64,000 bases of DNA. Origin: Roseiarcus sp963749715 (GTDB lineage: Bacteria > Pseudomonadota > Alphaproteobacteria > Rhizobiales > Beijerinckiaceae). The stretch lies in the NCBI GenBank assembly GCA_963749715.1, contig CAVVNR010000006.1:248001-312000 (forward strand), read 5' to 3'. The position numbers and the translations under genes were made by a program. This document shows, piece by piece, positions 1 through 9,751 of the stretch (position 1 is the first letter of the stretch; each line of letters starts with the position of its first letter). A model generated the notes under the pieces. That model was given only the letters and a program-made list of their open reading frames with translations. It searched no databases and was not told the DNA's origin.

Positions 1-1464
1 GGCTCTCGCAGGTCGTGTTGACGACCTTGATCCTGAGCGCTCTCGCCTGGGGCCTCGGCCTATCCCCGCCCTCGGCGCTGACCGTCGGCGCGGCGCTCAC
101 CATGTCCTCGACCGCGATCGTCATCCCGATGCTGGTCGAGAGCAGGCGGCTCCATTCCGGGGCCGGCCGGGCGAGTTTCTCGGTGCTGCTGTTTCAGGAT
201 CTCGCCGTCGCGCCGCTTCTGGTTATGACCGGCGCGTTCGCGGCTGGAGGCCAGAGCGGACTGGGATGGGAGCTTTTGAGCACCCTCGCCCCGGCCGGGC
301 TCGCGCTGGCTGTGCTCGTCGTCTTCGGACGCCTTGCGCTGAGGCCTTTCTTCCATTTCGTGGCGACGACGAAGAGCCCGGAATTCTTCATGGCCGCGTG
401 CCTGCTGGTGGTGCTGGGCGATGGGCTGGCCGCCGCGGCGGGGCATCTCTCGATGGCGCTTGGCGCCTTTGTCGCAGGGCTCTTGCTGGCGGAGACGGAA
501 TTTCGGCGTGAGATCGAAGTGACGATCGAGCCGTTCCGGGGTCTGCTCCTTGGGCTCTACTTCGTCTCGGTCGGCGCCGAGATCAATCCAGGCTTCATCG
601 TCGCCCGGCCCGGGCTTATCCTCGGCATCGCCGCGGCGCTGGTGACGCTGAAGGGCCTAACGCTTCTGGCGTTGGCGCGCGGATTTCAGGCTGCCGCCTC
701 GCGTGGGCGCCGAAATGGCCCTCCTGCTCGGGCCGGGTGGAGAGTTCGGCTTCGTGATGATCGGCGCCGCCCTGGCTGGAGGCCTCATCGACCGGGAGCT
801 GTCGACAGCTCTTGTCAGCGCCGTGACGCTCTCGATGCTCGCGATCCCCGCCCTCGCCAAGCTCGGCGCCCGCATCGGCTCGCCGCCCCGAACCGCCGCG
901 GACGAGGCGCCGGCGGAGATCCCGCCTGAGAGCGAGGACGCCCGCGTCATCATTGTCGGCTACGGCCGCGTCGGCGCGTTGATCGGGGATATGCTCGAGC
1001 GACACTCGATCCCGTTCATCGCAATCGACTCGGATGCCCGGCTGACAGCGCGGGCGCGCTCGGACGGCAAGCCGGTTTACTACGGCGACGCCGCCCGCCC
1101 CGAATATCTGCGCCGCTGCGGGCTCGATACCGCGCGCGCGGTGGTCGTCACCATGGACTCGACGGCCGCCAACGAGGCGGTTGTCGAGGCGACTCGCGAT
1201 TTGCGGCCGGAGGTGACGCTGGTCGCCCGCGCGCGCGACGCCGATCACGCTCGCTCGCTCTATGGGCTCGGGGTGACGGACGCGGTGCCCGAGACGATCG
1301 AGGCGAGCCTGCAGCTTTCCGAGGCGGTGCTTGTCGACCTCGGCGTGCCGATGGGCCTCGTCATCGCGTCAATCCATGAGAAGCGCGACGAATATCGCGC
1401 GCTCCTCGCCGCCGCGGGCGCCCCGGAGCGACCGCGCTCGATCCGCGGGCCGCGACGACGGTGA
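1..1464 (+). CDS. CPA2-type cation:proton antiporter with TrkA-N domain, 5'-partial and frameshifted
   Basis: Inner-membrane monovalent cation/H+ antiporter of the Kef type. The frame is already open at base 3 and begins inside a transporter helix (LSQVVLTTLIL), so the N-terminal helices lie outside the window. Hydrophobic Na/H-exchanger segments run to about 680; coding then moves one frame at about 681-690 (removing one T of the TTT at 684-686 joins GF to RLPPRVGAEM) and continues with LLLGPGGEFGFV, the last helices and a cytosolic TrkA-N Rossmann domain starting VIIVGYGRVG near 946. The frameshift is either a sequencing indel or true inactivation. Whether K+ or Na+ is carried cannot be told. 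Confidence 0.85.
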
Positions 1465-1523
1465 GGGGCGGCCTCTAGCCGCGTCCGTCGGCTTTCGCTA
1501 ATGTCAACCGGACTTCCTCCCCC

Positions 1524-2525
1524 GTGAAACGAACCTTGCCTTTGCGAAATTCCTTACGCCATCTCGTTCTTGCGCTCGCCGCCTGGGCGGGCCTTGCCGC
1601 CGCGCGGGCCGGCGACTGCGCCTCCACGGCGGCGCCGGCGACCAGCCTTCGGAGCGTTGCCGCGGTCGGCGATTATCGGCAGGTGCTGAAGGCCTGCGTC
1701 GCCGCCGACGGGCGCAAGGCGTTTGCGATTCGCGAGATGACAGTCGCCGGCGAGAAGGTCGCCCTCGTCGCCGACCCGGTGGCGCTCACAACCCGGCTCG
1801 AGCGCGCGGCGTGCTGGACGTGCAGCGAGGCAAGCGAGGACGAGCTCAGGTCGACCCGGATGGGCCGGGCGATCAGCGAGTCGGCCGCGGCGCCCGGCCT
1901 CATCCACCGCGGCTTCTTGCAGAACGCCGGACTGACCCACGGCGCGGCGCCGGGCGATTTCGTCACCGGCGACCTTTGTCCGAGCCGGCTGCCGCTCGAT
2001 CGCAGCTTTTTCACGCGGCTTGAGACCGCGGGCGCTCACGCTCCCGTCGCGTTGTCGATTTCCGGCCTTTGGCTCATCCATCATTTCGCGGATTTCCGCT
2101 GGCTGGTCGATCAGCGCAATTCAGGCGCGCTCGACATCCTGTGGGTCGACCACACCTATCATCATCCCTATCTCCGCAAACTCCCCAGCGACGCGAATTT
2201 CCTTTTGACCAGGGGCGTCGACCCGGAGAAAGAAATCCTCGACACCGAGCGGCTCCTCATCGCCAATGGCGAGACCCCTTCGCTGTTCTTCCGCTTCCCC
2301 GGCCTCGTCTCGAGCGATCCGCTGATGCAGGCGGTGAGCCGATTTCACCTGGTGACGCTGGGGGCCGACGCCTGGCTGGCGAAGGGGCAGCAGCCGGAAA
2401 GAGGCTCGATCGTATTGGTGCATCCCAACGGCAACGAGCCGAAGGGCCTCTCGCTGTTTGCGAGCGACCTCAAGCGCGGGACGATCGCCGCGCCGCTCGA
2501 GCCGCTGACCGCGGCTCCGGAGTGA
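1524..2525 (+). CDS. Exported NodB-like (polysaccharide deacetylase-like) protein
   Basis: 333 aa from a GTG start. Residues about 10-29 form a signal peptide (LVLALAAWAGLAAARA, likely cut after ARA), so the protein is probably periplasmic. The C-terminal half carries features that resemble NodB-homology deacetylases: a histidine-rich DHTYHHPY segment near residue 208, in the place of the metal-binding HxxxH motif, and FFRFPGL near residue 255, in the place of the RxPY motif. The segment between residues 40 and 150 is not recognised. It stands alone, 60 bp after the antiporter. Family membership is an inference from these short motifs; the enzymatic activity and substrate are unknown. Confidence 0.55.
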   Translation: MKRTLPLRNSLRHLVLALAAWAGLAAARAGDCASTAAPATSLRSVAAVGDYRQVLKACVAADGRKAFAIREMTVAGEKVALVADPVALTTRLERAACWTCSEASEDELRSTRMGRAISESAAAPGLIHRGFLQNAGLTHGAAPGDFVTGDLCPSRLPLDRSFFTRLETAGAHAPVALSISGLWLIHHFADFRWLVDQRNSGALDILWVDHTYHHPYLRKLPSDANFLLTRGVDPEKEILDTERLLIANGETPSLFFRFPGLVSSDPLMQAVSRFHLVTLGADAWLAKGQQPERGSIVLVHPNGNEPKGLSLFASDLKRGTIAAPLEPLTAAPE

Positions 2526-2698
2526 ACCCGTCGTAAGCGGGCGGCGTTCGCGGGAATGGCGGGGCCTTCCTGACCGCGTTTCCCGGGGCGCTCCGCTCCA
2601 CCCTATTGTTCGACTTGCCGAACAGCCTGTGCCGATTGCGCCCGCTTATGCCGCCCCCCGGCGGTCTATATGCAATCCGATCGAGAGGAGACGAAACC

Positions 2699-3580
2699 AT
2701 GATCGACATCAGCAAGGCCGGAACGTTCACGCTTGGCGATCGGGTTGTGAAGCGCATGGGCTATGGCGCGATGCAGCTCGCGGGACCGGGCGTGTTCGGG
2801 CCGCCGAAAGATCGCGCCCAAGCGATAGCGGTGCTGCGCGAGGCGGTCGCGAGCGGCGTCAATCATATCGACACCAGCGACTATTACGGCCCCTACGTCA
2901 CCAATCAGCTGATCCGAGAGGCGCTCCATCCCTATCCGGAAGATCTCGTCATCGTCACCAAGATCGGCGCCCGGCGCGGCGAGGATGCGTCGTGGGTCCC
3001 GGCGATGGCGCCGGCCGAGCTCGAGAGCGCGGTCCACGACAATTTGCGCCGCCTCGGGCTCGACGCGATGGAGGTTGTGAACCTCAGGATCATGGGAAGG
3101 GTCCACGGGCCCGCGGAGGGGTCGATCGAGGCGCCGTTCACGGTTCTGGCCGAGCTTCAGCGGCAGGGCCTTGTGCGCCACATCGGGCTCAGCAACGTCA
3201 CGCCGACGCAGATCGCGGAAGGCCGCCGGATCTGCGACATCGTCTGCGTGCAGAACATGTATAACGTGGCGCACCGTGCCGACGACGCCCTGATCGACGA
3301 TCTCGCCCGCCAGGGCATCGCCTATGCGCCGTTCTTCCCGCTTGGCGGATTCACGCCGCTGCAGTCGACGGCGCTCTCCGAGGTTGCCGAGAGGCTCCGC
3401 GCGACGCCCATGCAGGTTGCGCTCGCATGGCTCATCCGGCGCGCGCCCAACATCGTCCTCATTCCGGGCACCGCGTCGATCGGTCACCTCCGCGAAAACC
3501 TGGCGGCGGCAGCCCTCGAGCTGCCGAGCGAGAGCGCGTCCGCGCTGGATCAGGTTGCGACGGGAATGGCGCCCGCGTGA
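2699..3580 (+). CDS. pdxI: Aldo/keto reductase, PdxI (YdbC) pyridoxal reductase homologue
   Basis: 293 aa, soluble NADPH-dependent aldo/keto reductase. The start chosen is ATG 2699, preceded by AGGAGA at a normal distance; a longer frame opens at 2606 but has no RBS. The protein matches my memory of E. coli YdbC/PdxI almost throughout (RMGYGAMQLAGPGVFGPP, HPYPEDLVIVTKIGARRGED, QNMYNVAHRADDA), which reduces pyridoxal to pyridoxine in B6 salvage. Catalytic D58, Y63 and K88 are present, but the position of the usual catalytic histidine is asparagine (VVNLRIMG), as it also is in YdbC. It is monocistronic as far as the sequence shows. The family call is secure; the exact substrate here is inferred. 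Confidence 0.85.
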   Translation: MIDISKAGTFTLGDRVVKRMGYGAMQLAGPGVFGPPKDRAQAIAVLREAVASGVNHIDTSDYYGPYVTNQLIREALHPYPEDLVIVTKIGARRGEDASWVPAMAPAELESAVHDNLRRLGLDAMEVVNLRIMGRVHGPAEGSIEAPFTVLAELQRQGLVRHIGLSNVTPTQIAEGRRICDIVCVQNMYNVAHRADDALIDDLARQGIAYAPFFPLGGFTPLQSTALSEVAERLRATPMQVALAWLIRRAPNIVLIPGTASIGHLRENLAAAALELPSESASALDQVATGMAPA

Positions 3581-3595
3581 CGCACGGCCTTTGGT

Positions 3596-3709
3596 CTAGT
3601 AGCCCTTGCCGCTGTCGTCCGCGTAAGCCGGCCCGAGCGAGATGGTCACGCTCGCCGCGGCCCCACAAGCCATAGTGATGGCCACAAGAAGGATAAGCAG
3701 ATACTGCAC
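3596..3709 (-). CDS. Small single-span membrane protein, hypothetical
   Basis: 37 aa if started at the GTG at 3709, which has GGAGGGG a few bases upstream. The N-terminal half is one hydrophobic helix (YLLILLVAITMACGAAA) followed by a short polar tail ending DDSGKGY. The same frame stays open upstream to 4057, but that part is arginine-rich and looks like non-coding read-through. It converges on the pdxI homologue, 15 bp away. No function can be assigned, and it may not be expressed. Confidence 0.35.
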   Translation of the reverse strand: MQYLLILLVAITMACGAAASVTISLGPAYADDSGKGY

Positions 3710-4077
3710 CGTCCCCTCCGCAACTTTGCCGCTTTGTTTTCGCGCCGCCCCTCGCCCCAACCCACCATCGCACCATCGGGCAAAATGCGATGTGAGCCCC
3801 ATCACACGGCGCGCGCCGGTGATCGCGAGCGCCCGCGTCCGAGCCAGTCGCCTGTTTGGCCAGCCTCCATACGCCTCGCCGCGCGTCCGGATCCCATACC
3901 GCACAAGAATGAATATGGGTTTACCGATTAAGGCGTTGTAAATTCTGGCTGCGGCGCTTGGTCGCCGAAGGATCATCGTGAAAAGAGTTCTAATGCCGGC
4001 CGCGGCTCTCGGGCCGCGGCGCTGAGCGTCGGCGCCTGCGTCCAGCTCGCCGCCCACGCCCTTTGGCGCTATTTCGC
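3710..4077. other. Gene-free stretch with one strong hairpin
   Basis: About 370 bases without a convincing gene. A short AT-richer patch (3905-3955) is followed by a perfect 8-bp stem, GCCGCGGC at 3999-4006 and again at 4013-4020, with a 6-base loop. There is no T-run on either strand, so it is not a typical intrinsic terminator. No RNA gene is recognised. Confidence 0.4.
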
Positions 4078-4833
4078 TTAGCCCCGCCCCGCGAACGGCA
4101 TCTTGGTCGCCATGATGGTCATGGTGAGGATGTTCGTGCTCAGCGGCAGGCTCGCCATATGCGTGATCGCGGCGCCGACCTCATTGGGGTCCATCATCGG
4201 CTCGACCGCGATGCGGCCATCGGCCTGGGGGACGCCCTGCGTCTGCTTGCGCGCCATCTCGGTCAGCGCGTTGCCGATATCGATCTGGCCGCAGGCGATG
4301 TCATGCGCGCGCCCGTCGAGGGCGATCGATTTGGTCAAGCCGGTGATGGCGTGCTTGGTCGCCGTATAGGCGGCGGAAAAGGGCCTCGGCACATGGGCCG
4401 AGATCGAGCCGTTGTTGATGATCCGCCCGCCTTGCGGGCGCTGTCGTTTCATCAGGCCGAAGGCGCCCTGGGCGCATAAGAAGGCGCCGTTGAGGTTGAC
4501 GTCGACGACCGCCTTCCATTGCGCGTAGGTCAATTCGTCGAGCGGAACCGCGGGCGCGCCCCGGCCGGCGTTGTTGAACAGCAGATCAAGCCGGCCGAAC
4601 TCGCGTTCGATCAGCGCGAACAGCGCTTTCACCGCCTCCGGATCGCCGACATCGGACGGCGCGGCGACGGCGCGCCGGCCAAGCGCCTTGATCTCGCCCG
4701 CGGCCTCCTCAATCGGCTCGCGCCGCCGCCCGGCGAGCGCCACGTGCCAACCGGCGCGCGCCAGCGCCAGCGCCGACGCCTTGCCGATCCCTGTACCCGC
4801 GCCCGTCACCAGGGCAAAACGCTCGCTTTCCAT
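4078..4833 (-). CDS. SDR family oxidoreductase
   Basis: 251 aa classical short-chain dehydrogenase/reductase. Residues 10-17 give the glycine-rich NAD(P)-binding TGAGTGIG; NNAG follows near residue 90, and the catalytic Ser-Tyr-Lys set appears as SISAH then YTATK around residues 146-162. The start ATG at 4833 lies 12 bp downstream of the EamA gene stop on the same strand, so the two are probably co-transcribed. The C-terminal end (NILTMTIMATKMPFAGRG) is the type seen in SDRs annotated as 3-oxoacyl reductase-like, but the substrate cannot be read from sequence. Confidence 0.85.
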   Translation of the reverse strand: MESERFALVTGAGTGIGKASALALARAGWHVALAGRRREPIEEAAGEIKALGRRAVAAPSDVGDPEAVKALFALIEREFGRLDLLFNNAGRGAPAVPLDELTYAQWKAVVDVNLNGAFLCAQGAFGLMKRQRPQGGRIINNGSISAHVPRPFSAAYTATKHAITGLTKSIALDGRAHDIACGQIDIGNALTEMARKQTQGVPQADGRIAVEPMMDPNEVGAAITHMASLPLSTNILTMTIMATKMPFAGRG

Positions 4834-4845
4834 GTTTCCTCCAGA

Positions 4846-5721
4846 CTATGAAGCTCGTTCCTGCCTGAGCTCCGGCGCCATCCGCCAGACCGCGGCGGCG
4901 AGCACGATCGCGCCGCCGAGAATGGTCGCCAGGCCCGGGTTCTCGCCAAAGGCAAGAAACACCCATACCGGTCCGAGCACAACGTCGAGCAGGCTGATGA
5001 GGCCTGCCTCGGCGGACGGGATGAGCTTGGCGCCCTCCATGAAAATGACGAAGGCGAGGCCGATCGTCGTCAGGCCAAACACGAACAGGATGACGAAATC
5101 AGTGAGCCCGATCGGCTGGAGCGGCGAGTTGGCGAGGCCGAATATGCCGGAGCCGAGCGCGCCGAGACAGTTGACGGCGATCATCGATACCTTCGGCTGG
5201 CGCCGCTGGAGCACGATCATGCCGGCGAAGGCGAGCGTCATCAGCATCGAAAGCGCCTGCCCCAGGAGGCGCCCCGAACCGAGACCGTTCGCGAAGATGA
5301 TGACGATGCCGGCGAGCGCCACGCCCGAGGCGGCGAGCGTTCGCGGGCTGACGCGCTCGCCGTTGATGAGAAAGCCGATCGCCGCGGCGACAAATGGCAG
5401 CGTCGCATAGATCACCATGACGTCGGCGATGGTCGTCGTCATCACCGAGGCGGTGTAGGCGGAGATCGCGATCATCGCGAGCAGCGCCACGACCGGCGAC
5501 AGCGGGCCGAAGCCGAACGGGTTGTCGAGGCGCCCGTTCGCATATTCGATCAGGCCGACGATGGCGATCGAGACCGCGCCGAGCAGCGCCCGCCATCCCA
5601 TCACCGTCCAGACGTCGAGATGGCCGAGGAGGCGGGCGAACAGCCCGGCCATGCTCCAAAGGACCGTGGCGATAAGAACCAGAAGCACGCCGCGCCGGCG
5701 CGCGGACTTTTCGCCCGGCAC
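4846..5721 (-). CDS. EamA/DMT family transporter
   Basis: 291 aa integral membrane protein with about ten hydrophobic helices arranged as two EamA repeats, as in the drug/metabolite transporter superfamily. Typical repeat ends are visible (WSMAGLFARLLG near the start; SAEAGLISLLDVVLGPVWVF and GENPGLATILGGAIVLAA near the end). It is the first gene of a probable two-gene unit with the SDR at 4078-4833. Members export metabolites or amino acids; the substrate is unknown. Confidence 0.85.
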   Translation of the reverse strand: MPGEKSARRRGVLLVLIATVLWSMAGLFARLLGHLDVWTVMGWRALLGAVSIAIVGLIEYANGRLDNPFGFGPLSPVVALLAMIAISAYTASVMTTTIADVMVIYATLPFVAAAIGFLINGERVSPRTLAASGVALAGIVIIFANGLGSGRLLGQALSMLMTLAFAGMIVLQRRQPKVSMIAVNCLGALGSGIFGLANSPLQPIGLTDFVILFVFGLTTIGLAFVIFMEGAKLIPSAEAGLISLLDVVLGPVWVFLAFGENPGLATILGGAIVLAAAVWRMAPELRQERAS

Positions 5722-5852
5722 GGTAGCGTCTCCTCATCGCTTGGGGTCGACCGCGAGAATAGGGAGATTCGCGGCGCGGGGGAACGGCGCGCGACCGCGC
5801 AAAAAAGCGATGGCGCGGCGCCCGTTCGTCATTGCGGCGAACCACGGCTCGT

Positions 5853-6914
5853 CTAAAGACGAGCGCCTTTCGACGCCCCGCGGCTCGCAACGGCGTACGG
5901 CGATCTCGTGGCGCTCGCGGCGCTGCGCGCCCCCGTCCGCCTCCGGACAAACCCGAGAGTGCGCGCGGCGAAGCGGGTGCAGGGCGTGATCAAGGCCGCG
6001 AGGGCGGAGGGAAACGGCGTCGCATCGGCGCCGACGCCGAACACGAGCGGCTCCCGCCTCCCGCCGGGGATGAGGAGGGTGCCGAACGCCCAATCCCAGA
6101 CGGCGAGCGCAAAGCCGAGGTTCCGGTCGTAATGCGCCGGATTGGCGGAGTGGTGCAGCTGATGGTGGGCCGGGCTTTGCAGGATGCGGCCGGCGAAGCC
6201 GGTGAAGGCGATCCACATGTGGCTGTGACGGAGATGGCCGTAAGTAACCAGGAACGCCATCAGGAGAATGTTGCCGTTGAGGAGGGTGAACGGGCGGACG
6301 CCGGGTCCGAAGGCGTAGGTCATGACGCCGAACACGATTCCGGTCGAAAGCCCGATCAGGTTCATGAACGCGATGATCTCGACCGGGTGCTGGCGCAATT
6401 CGGTGAGCGTCGTCATCACCTCGGCGGAATGATGGACCTTATGGAACTCCCACAGCGCCGGAACCTTGTGGAAGCAATAGTGGGCGAACCAATAGGCGAG
6501 CTCGGAGGCCAGAAGCTGGAGCACGGTCGCGAGCGCGAGGACTGTCCAGGCGGGCCAGCGCACGGGCGGGTGCGGCCCCCATCCCTCGGTCAATCCCGCG
6601 ACGATCGTGTCGCGCCAGAAGAAGAGGCCAAGGCCCAGCATGCCGTAGGCGGAGGCGAACGCGACGCCGTTCAGCGCCCACAGGCGCATGTCGACCAGCG
6701 ACGAGGGGTGGAGGAGAACGCGCTTAGGGAAGATCGAGCGCACAAACCCCCTGACGCTCGTGCTCCGGCCGCGCGCGCGGCGGCGGACGACGTAGTAAAG
6801 CGCCGAGGCCACGAGCGCGCCGCCGAGCGCCGGCGCGCCATAAGCCGATCCGGGTTTGAAAGTCTCCAGGACCGCGCCTTGCACTGCGGCCCAGATCGCT
6901 GCGGCGCCGGACAC
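5853..6914 (-). CDS. Sterol desaturase / fatty acid hydroxylase family protein
   Basis: 353 aa membrane di-iron hydroxylase. Start chosen is GTG 6914, with GAGGAGAGG just upstream; the frame stays open to 7136, but that part overlaps the divergent marC gene. Several hydrophobic helices flank the histidine clusters that bind two irons: WFAHYCFHK (HxxxH), FHKVHHS (HxxHH), GHLRHSHMW and PAHHQLHHSANPAHYDRN. The family hydroxylates or desaturates lipids (sterols, fatty acids, hopanoids, carotenoids), using O2; the substrate here is not evident. It is divergently arranged with marC, sharing a 106-bp intergenic region. Confidence 0.85.
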   Translation of the reverse strand: MSGAAAIWAAVQGAVLETFKPGSAYGAPALGGALVASALYYVVRRRARGRSTSVRGFVRSIFPKRVLLHPSSLVDMRLWALNGVAFASAYGMLGLGLFFWRDTIVAGLTEGWGPHPPVRWPAWTVLALATVLQLLASELAYWFAHYCFHKVPALWEFHKVHHSAEVMTTLTELRQHPVEIIAFMNLIGLSTGIVFGVMTYAFGPGVRPFTLLNGNILLMAFLVTYGHLRHSHMWIAFTGFAGRILQSPAHHQLHHSANPAHYDRNLGFALAVWDWAFGTLLIPGGRREPLVFGVGADATPFPSALAALITPCTRFAARTLGFVRRRTGARSAASATRSPYAVASRGASKGARL

Positions 6915-7020
6915 GGATCCTCTCCTCGGCTCCTCGATGGAGCGTACAAAGCTAGCGCGCGACGCTTCCCAAATGGTTAGAGAGAAAGGGCGAAGTCTCG
7001 CGGATCGGGCTGGCGGCGGA

Positions 7021-7726
7021 ATGGAACAGATGGTTGGAGCGCATTGGCGCGACGTCGTCGGGACGGCGAATGGCGCCTTCCTGCTCGCCTTCCCTTCTCT
7101 GTTCTCGATCATCAATCCGATCGGCGGCGCGCTCATCTTTTATGGCGTGACCAAGGATTTCGCCCCTGTCGATAGAGAGAAGGTCGCAGCCCTGGTTGGC
7201 GTTTACTCGCTGCTCATCATGTTCGGCGCGCTCTGGGCCGGCGCCTATGTGCTGCGCTTCTTCGGCGTCTCGATCGACGCCCTGCGGATCGCCGGCGGGA
7301 CCGTCGTCGCGCTCAGCGGCTGGCGCCTGTTGACGTCGGCCGAGACTTACCCCGACCGCAAGGGCCACGAGCGCGCCGAGGAGCAGGGAGGCGACAGCGA
7401 CCCGATGCAGCTCGCCTTCTTTCCCCTGACGCTGCCGTTCACCACCGGGCCGGGCACGATTGCGGTCGCGATCACGGTCGGCGCCGAACGTCAGCCGACC
7501 GACTTCGGCTTCATCGCCTTTTTCCTCGGCGCGAGTCCTCGCCGCGGTCGCCAACGCCGCGATCATCTGGATCTTCTATCGATCCGCCGACCGGCTGACC
7601 AACTTCATTGGGCCAACGGCCCAGGCGGTGATCGTGCGGCTGACCGCCTTCCTCCTCATGTGCATTGGCGTCCAGATCCTGGTAGTCGCCGTCGGGAATC
7701 TGGTTTCCGAATGGCGAGCCATCTAG
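7021..7726 (+). CDS. MarC family membrane protein, frameshifted
   Basis: Inner-membrane protein of the MarC/UPF0056 family with six helices; function is not established, and the old link to multiple antibiotic resistance is doubtful. ATG 7021 begins MEQMVGAHW. The first helices contain the family block FSIINPIGGALIF, and LPFTTGPGTIAVAITVGA follows. At about 7520-7536 coding moves by one base (FFLGA then VLAAVANAAIIWIFYRSAD), giving a corrected protein of about 234 aa that ends at the TAG at 7724-7726. The break sits beside a GAGTC at 7532-7536. I regard a sequencing indel as more likely than real loss. Confidence 0.8.
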
Positions 7727-7818
7727 GGCTCGCTGCCATGGCGGCGGCAGTCGCCTCTGAAACGCGCGAATGAACAGGCGGAGCGCTCATCCGCTGCGGC
7801 TCGGTCGGGATGATCCGA

Positions 7819-8088
7819 TCACTTGCCGCCGGCGACCTCGATGTAGATATCGATCGGGTCGATCACGGTGTCCGCAGCCTTCGCTTTTGCGGTTTCCGCG
7901 GCGCCCATCGTCGCCTGCATCTTCGCGAGGTCGACATTCTCGCACAGGATGGATACGCGATTTGCGTCGGCGTGCTTGAAAACTCGGTGGTTCGAGCAAA
8001 ACTTCGAGAACACGGCCTTGCGGTGCTCGCCGCCTTTGAGCCAAGTATCCATGTTGCCCACCGCGTGGGTAACGACGACCATCGTCAT
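7819..8088 (-). CDS. Conserved-looking hypothetical protein, 89 aa
   Basis: Soluble 89-aa protein starting MTMVVVTHAVGNMDTW at ATG 8088, with GGAGAAG five bases upstream; the longer frame to 8166 lacks an RBS. Beta-rich N-terminus, two cysteines (KFCSNH and ILCENV) and an alanine-rich tail (MQATMGAAETAKAKAADTV). The pattern resembles small ferredoxin-fold or antibiotic-biosynthesis-monooxygenase-like proteins, but I do not recognise the family and make no functional claim. It converges on marC and stands alone. Confidence 0.6.
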   Translation of the reverse strand: MTMVVVTHAVGNMDTWLKGGEHRKAVFSKFCSNHRVFKHADANRVSILCENVDLAKMQATMGAAETAKAKAADTVIDPIDIYIEVAGGK

Positions 8089-8219
8089 CGCGCTTCTCCC
8101 TGTCTGTCGTTGAGCCGGGACGTGGAATCGCCTCGGCTCTGCATAGGCTAACACAGACAAGCACAAACAACCCCCCCGGGGTTTCGTGCGCCAATCTTGT
8201 GTCCTGCCTCATTGCTTGC

Positions 8220-9722
8220 TCAAGCGGTTCGCGCCGCCTTCTCGGCCCCATAGAGCGCGCGATAGCGCTTGAGCCGCGGCGCATGCATCGCGGCCCGTTC
8301 CGGGTCCGGCTTGAACTCGCGCTGAACCGGCGGGCGGGCGCACACTTCCTCGATGGTTCCCGCTGCGGCGGCCAGCATGCCGAGCCTGGCCGCGCCGAGC
8401 GCCGCGCCCGCTTCGGCGCCTTGCGCGAGGTCGATGGTCAAACCGGTTACGTCGGCGATCGTCTGCGCCCAGAATTCCGACCTTGCGCCGCCGCCGACGA
8501 GGAGGGGCCGGACCGGCCGCGCTCCCGCGGCGTCCAGAACATCGACGCCGTCGGCGAACGAGAAGGCGACGCCCTCCATGACCGCGAAGACAAGGGCGTC
8601 CGCGCCATGCTCGGCCCTAAGCCCCGCGAACATGCCTGTCGCCTCGGCGTCGTTGTGCGGCGTGCGCTCGCCGCTGAGATAAGGAAGGAAGATCGGCGCC
8701 GAAGCGACGGCGCTCTTCGACCGGGCGAAGGCCGCCGCCCCGGCGATCAATTCGCCGATGTCGGGCTCGCGCCCCAGGAGGCCGGCGATCCAGGCGAGCG
8801 AGGAGGCGGCCGACAGCATCACCGCCATCCCGTGCCAGCGATGCGGCAGCGCGTGACAGAACGCGTGCAAGGTGCGCTCGGGCAGGCTGACGAAGCGGTC
8901 GGTGACGGAAAAAATGACGCCCGAAGTGCCGAGCGAAACGAAGCCCGCCCCCGGCGCCGTAGCGCCGACGCCGATTGCCGACGCGGCGTTGTCGCCGCCG
9001 CCGCCGGCTATCGGAACCTTGCGGCCCGCAAGGCCCCAGGCGCGCGCGGTTTCGGGGGCGAGATAGGCCGAGACCTCCGACCCCTCGACCAGGCGTGGCA
9101 TCGCCTTCTCTGTCAGGCCGCTCGCCGCCAGCAGCTCCGTGTCCCAGCGCCGCCGGCCGACGTCGAGCCAGAGCGTTCCCGAGGCGTCGGACATCTCCGA
9201 CACAGCCTCGCCCGAGAGGCGCAGGCGCACATAGTCCTTGGGCAGCAGCACCCGCTTGGTCGCCCTGGCGACCTCGGGCTCGTGCGTGGCGACCCACAGC
9301 ATCTTCGGCGCGGTGAAGCCCGGCATCGCGAGGTTGCCGGTGCGCCGTTCGAGATCGGGGACGCGCCGCTTGAGCTCCGCGCATTCGGCGAACGAACGGC
9401 CGTCGTTCCACAGGATCGCGGGCCTGAGCGGCTTGTCACGGGCGTCGAGCAGGGTCGCGCCGTGCATCTGGCCGGAGAGCCCGATTCCCGCGAGCGCGCC
9501 GAATTCCGCCGGCGCATGGCGGCGGATCGCGGCGACGGCCGCCTCGACGCCCTCGACCCAGTCCCCAGCTTGCTGCTCGCTCCACAAAGGATGGGGGCGG
9601 GAGACGCTGAGCGGCGCCGAGGCTTCCGCGACCACTCGCTGATCGGCGTCGACAAGCAGCGCCTTGACCGACGAGGTGCCGATGTCGAGCCCCAGAAACG
9701 TCCCCTCATTGCCCCGCGCCAT
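8220..9722 (-). CDS. xylB: Xylulokinase
   Basis: 500 aa FGGY-family sugar kinase that phosphorylates D-xylulose with ATP for entry into the pentose phosphate pathway. FGGY features are clear: N-terminal LGLDIGTSSVKALLVD phosphate loop, IGLSGQMHGATLLD and ILWNDGRS that mark the xylulokinase subgroup, PKDYVRLRLSG, the central GGGGDNAASAIGVG ATP site and C-terminal LVGGGARSEFWAQ. Length is usual for the family. No xylose isomerase, transporter or regulator is adjacent, so it may serve xylitol or arabitol use instead; that is inference. Confidence 0.93.
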   Translation of the reverse strand: MARGNEGTFLGLDIGTSSVKALLVDADQRVVAEASAPLSVSRPHPLWSEQQAGDWVEGVEAAVAAIRRHAPAEFGALAGIGLSGQMHGATLLDARDKPLRPAILWNDGRSFAECAELKRRVPDLERRTGNLAMPGFTAPKMLWVATHEPEVARATKRVLLPKDYVRLRLSGEAVSEMSDASGTLWLDVGRRRWDTELLAASGLTEKAMPRLVEGSEVSAYLAPETARAWGLAGRKVPIAGGGGDNAASAIGVGATAPGAGFVSLGTSGVIFSVTDRFVSLPERTLHAFCHALPHRWHGMAVMLSAASSLAWIAGLLGREPDIGELIAGAAAFARSKSAVASAPIFLPYLSGERTPHNDAEATGMFAGLRAEHGADALVFAVMEGVAFSFADGVDVLDAAGARPVRPLLVGGGARSEFWAQTIADVTGLTIDLAQGAEAGAALGAARLGMLAAAAGTIEEVCARPPVQREFKPDPERAAMHAPRLKRYRALYGAEKAARTA

Positions 9723-9751
9723 CGCCGCCTCCCTTGGATGGCCAGCATAAA

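Noticed and set aside
5832..6980. Open frame of 382 codons on the plus strand
   Set aside because: Antisense of the sterol-desaturase-like gene, whose histidine clusters are intact on the minus strand.
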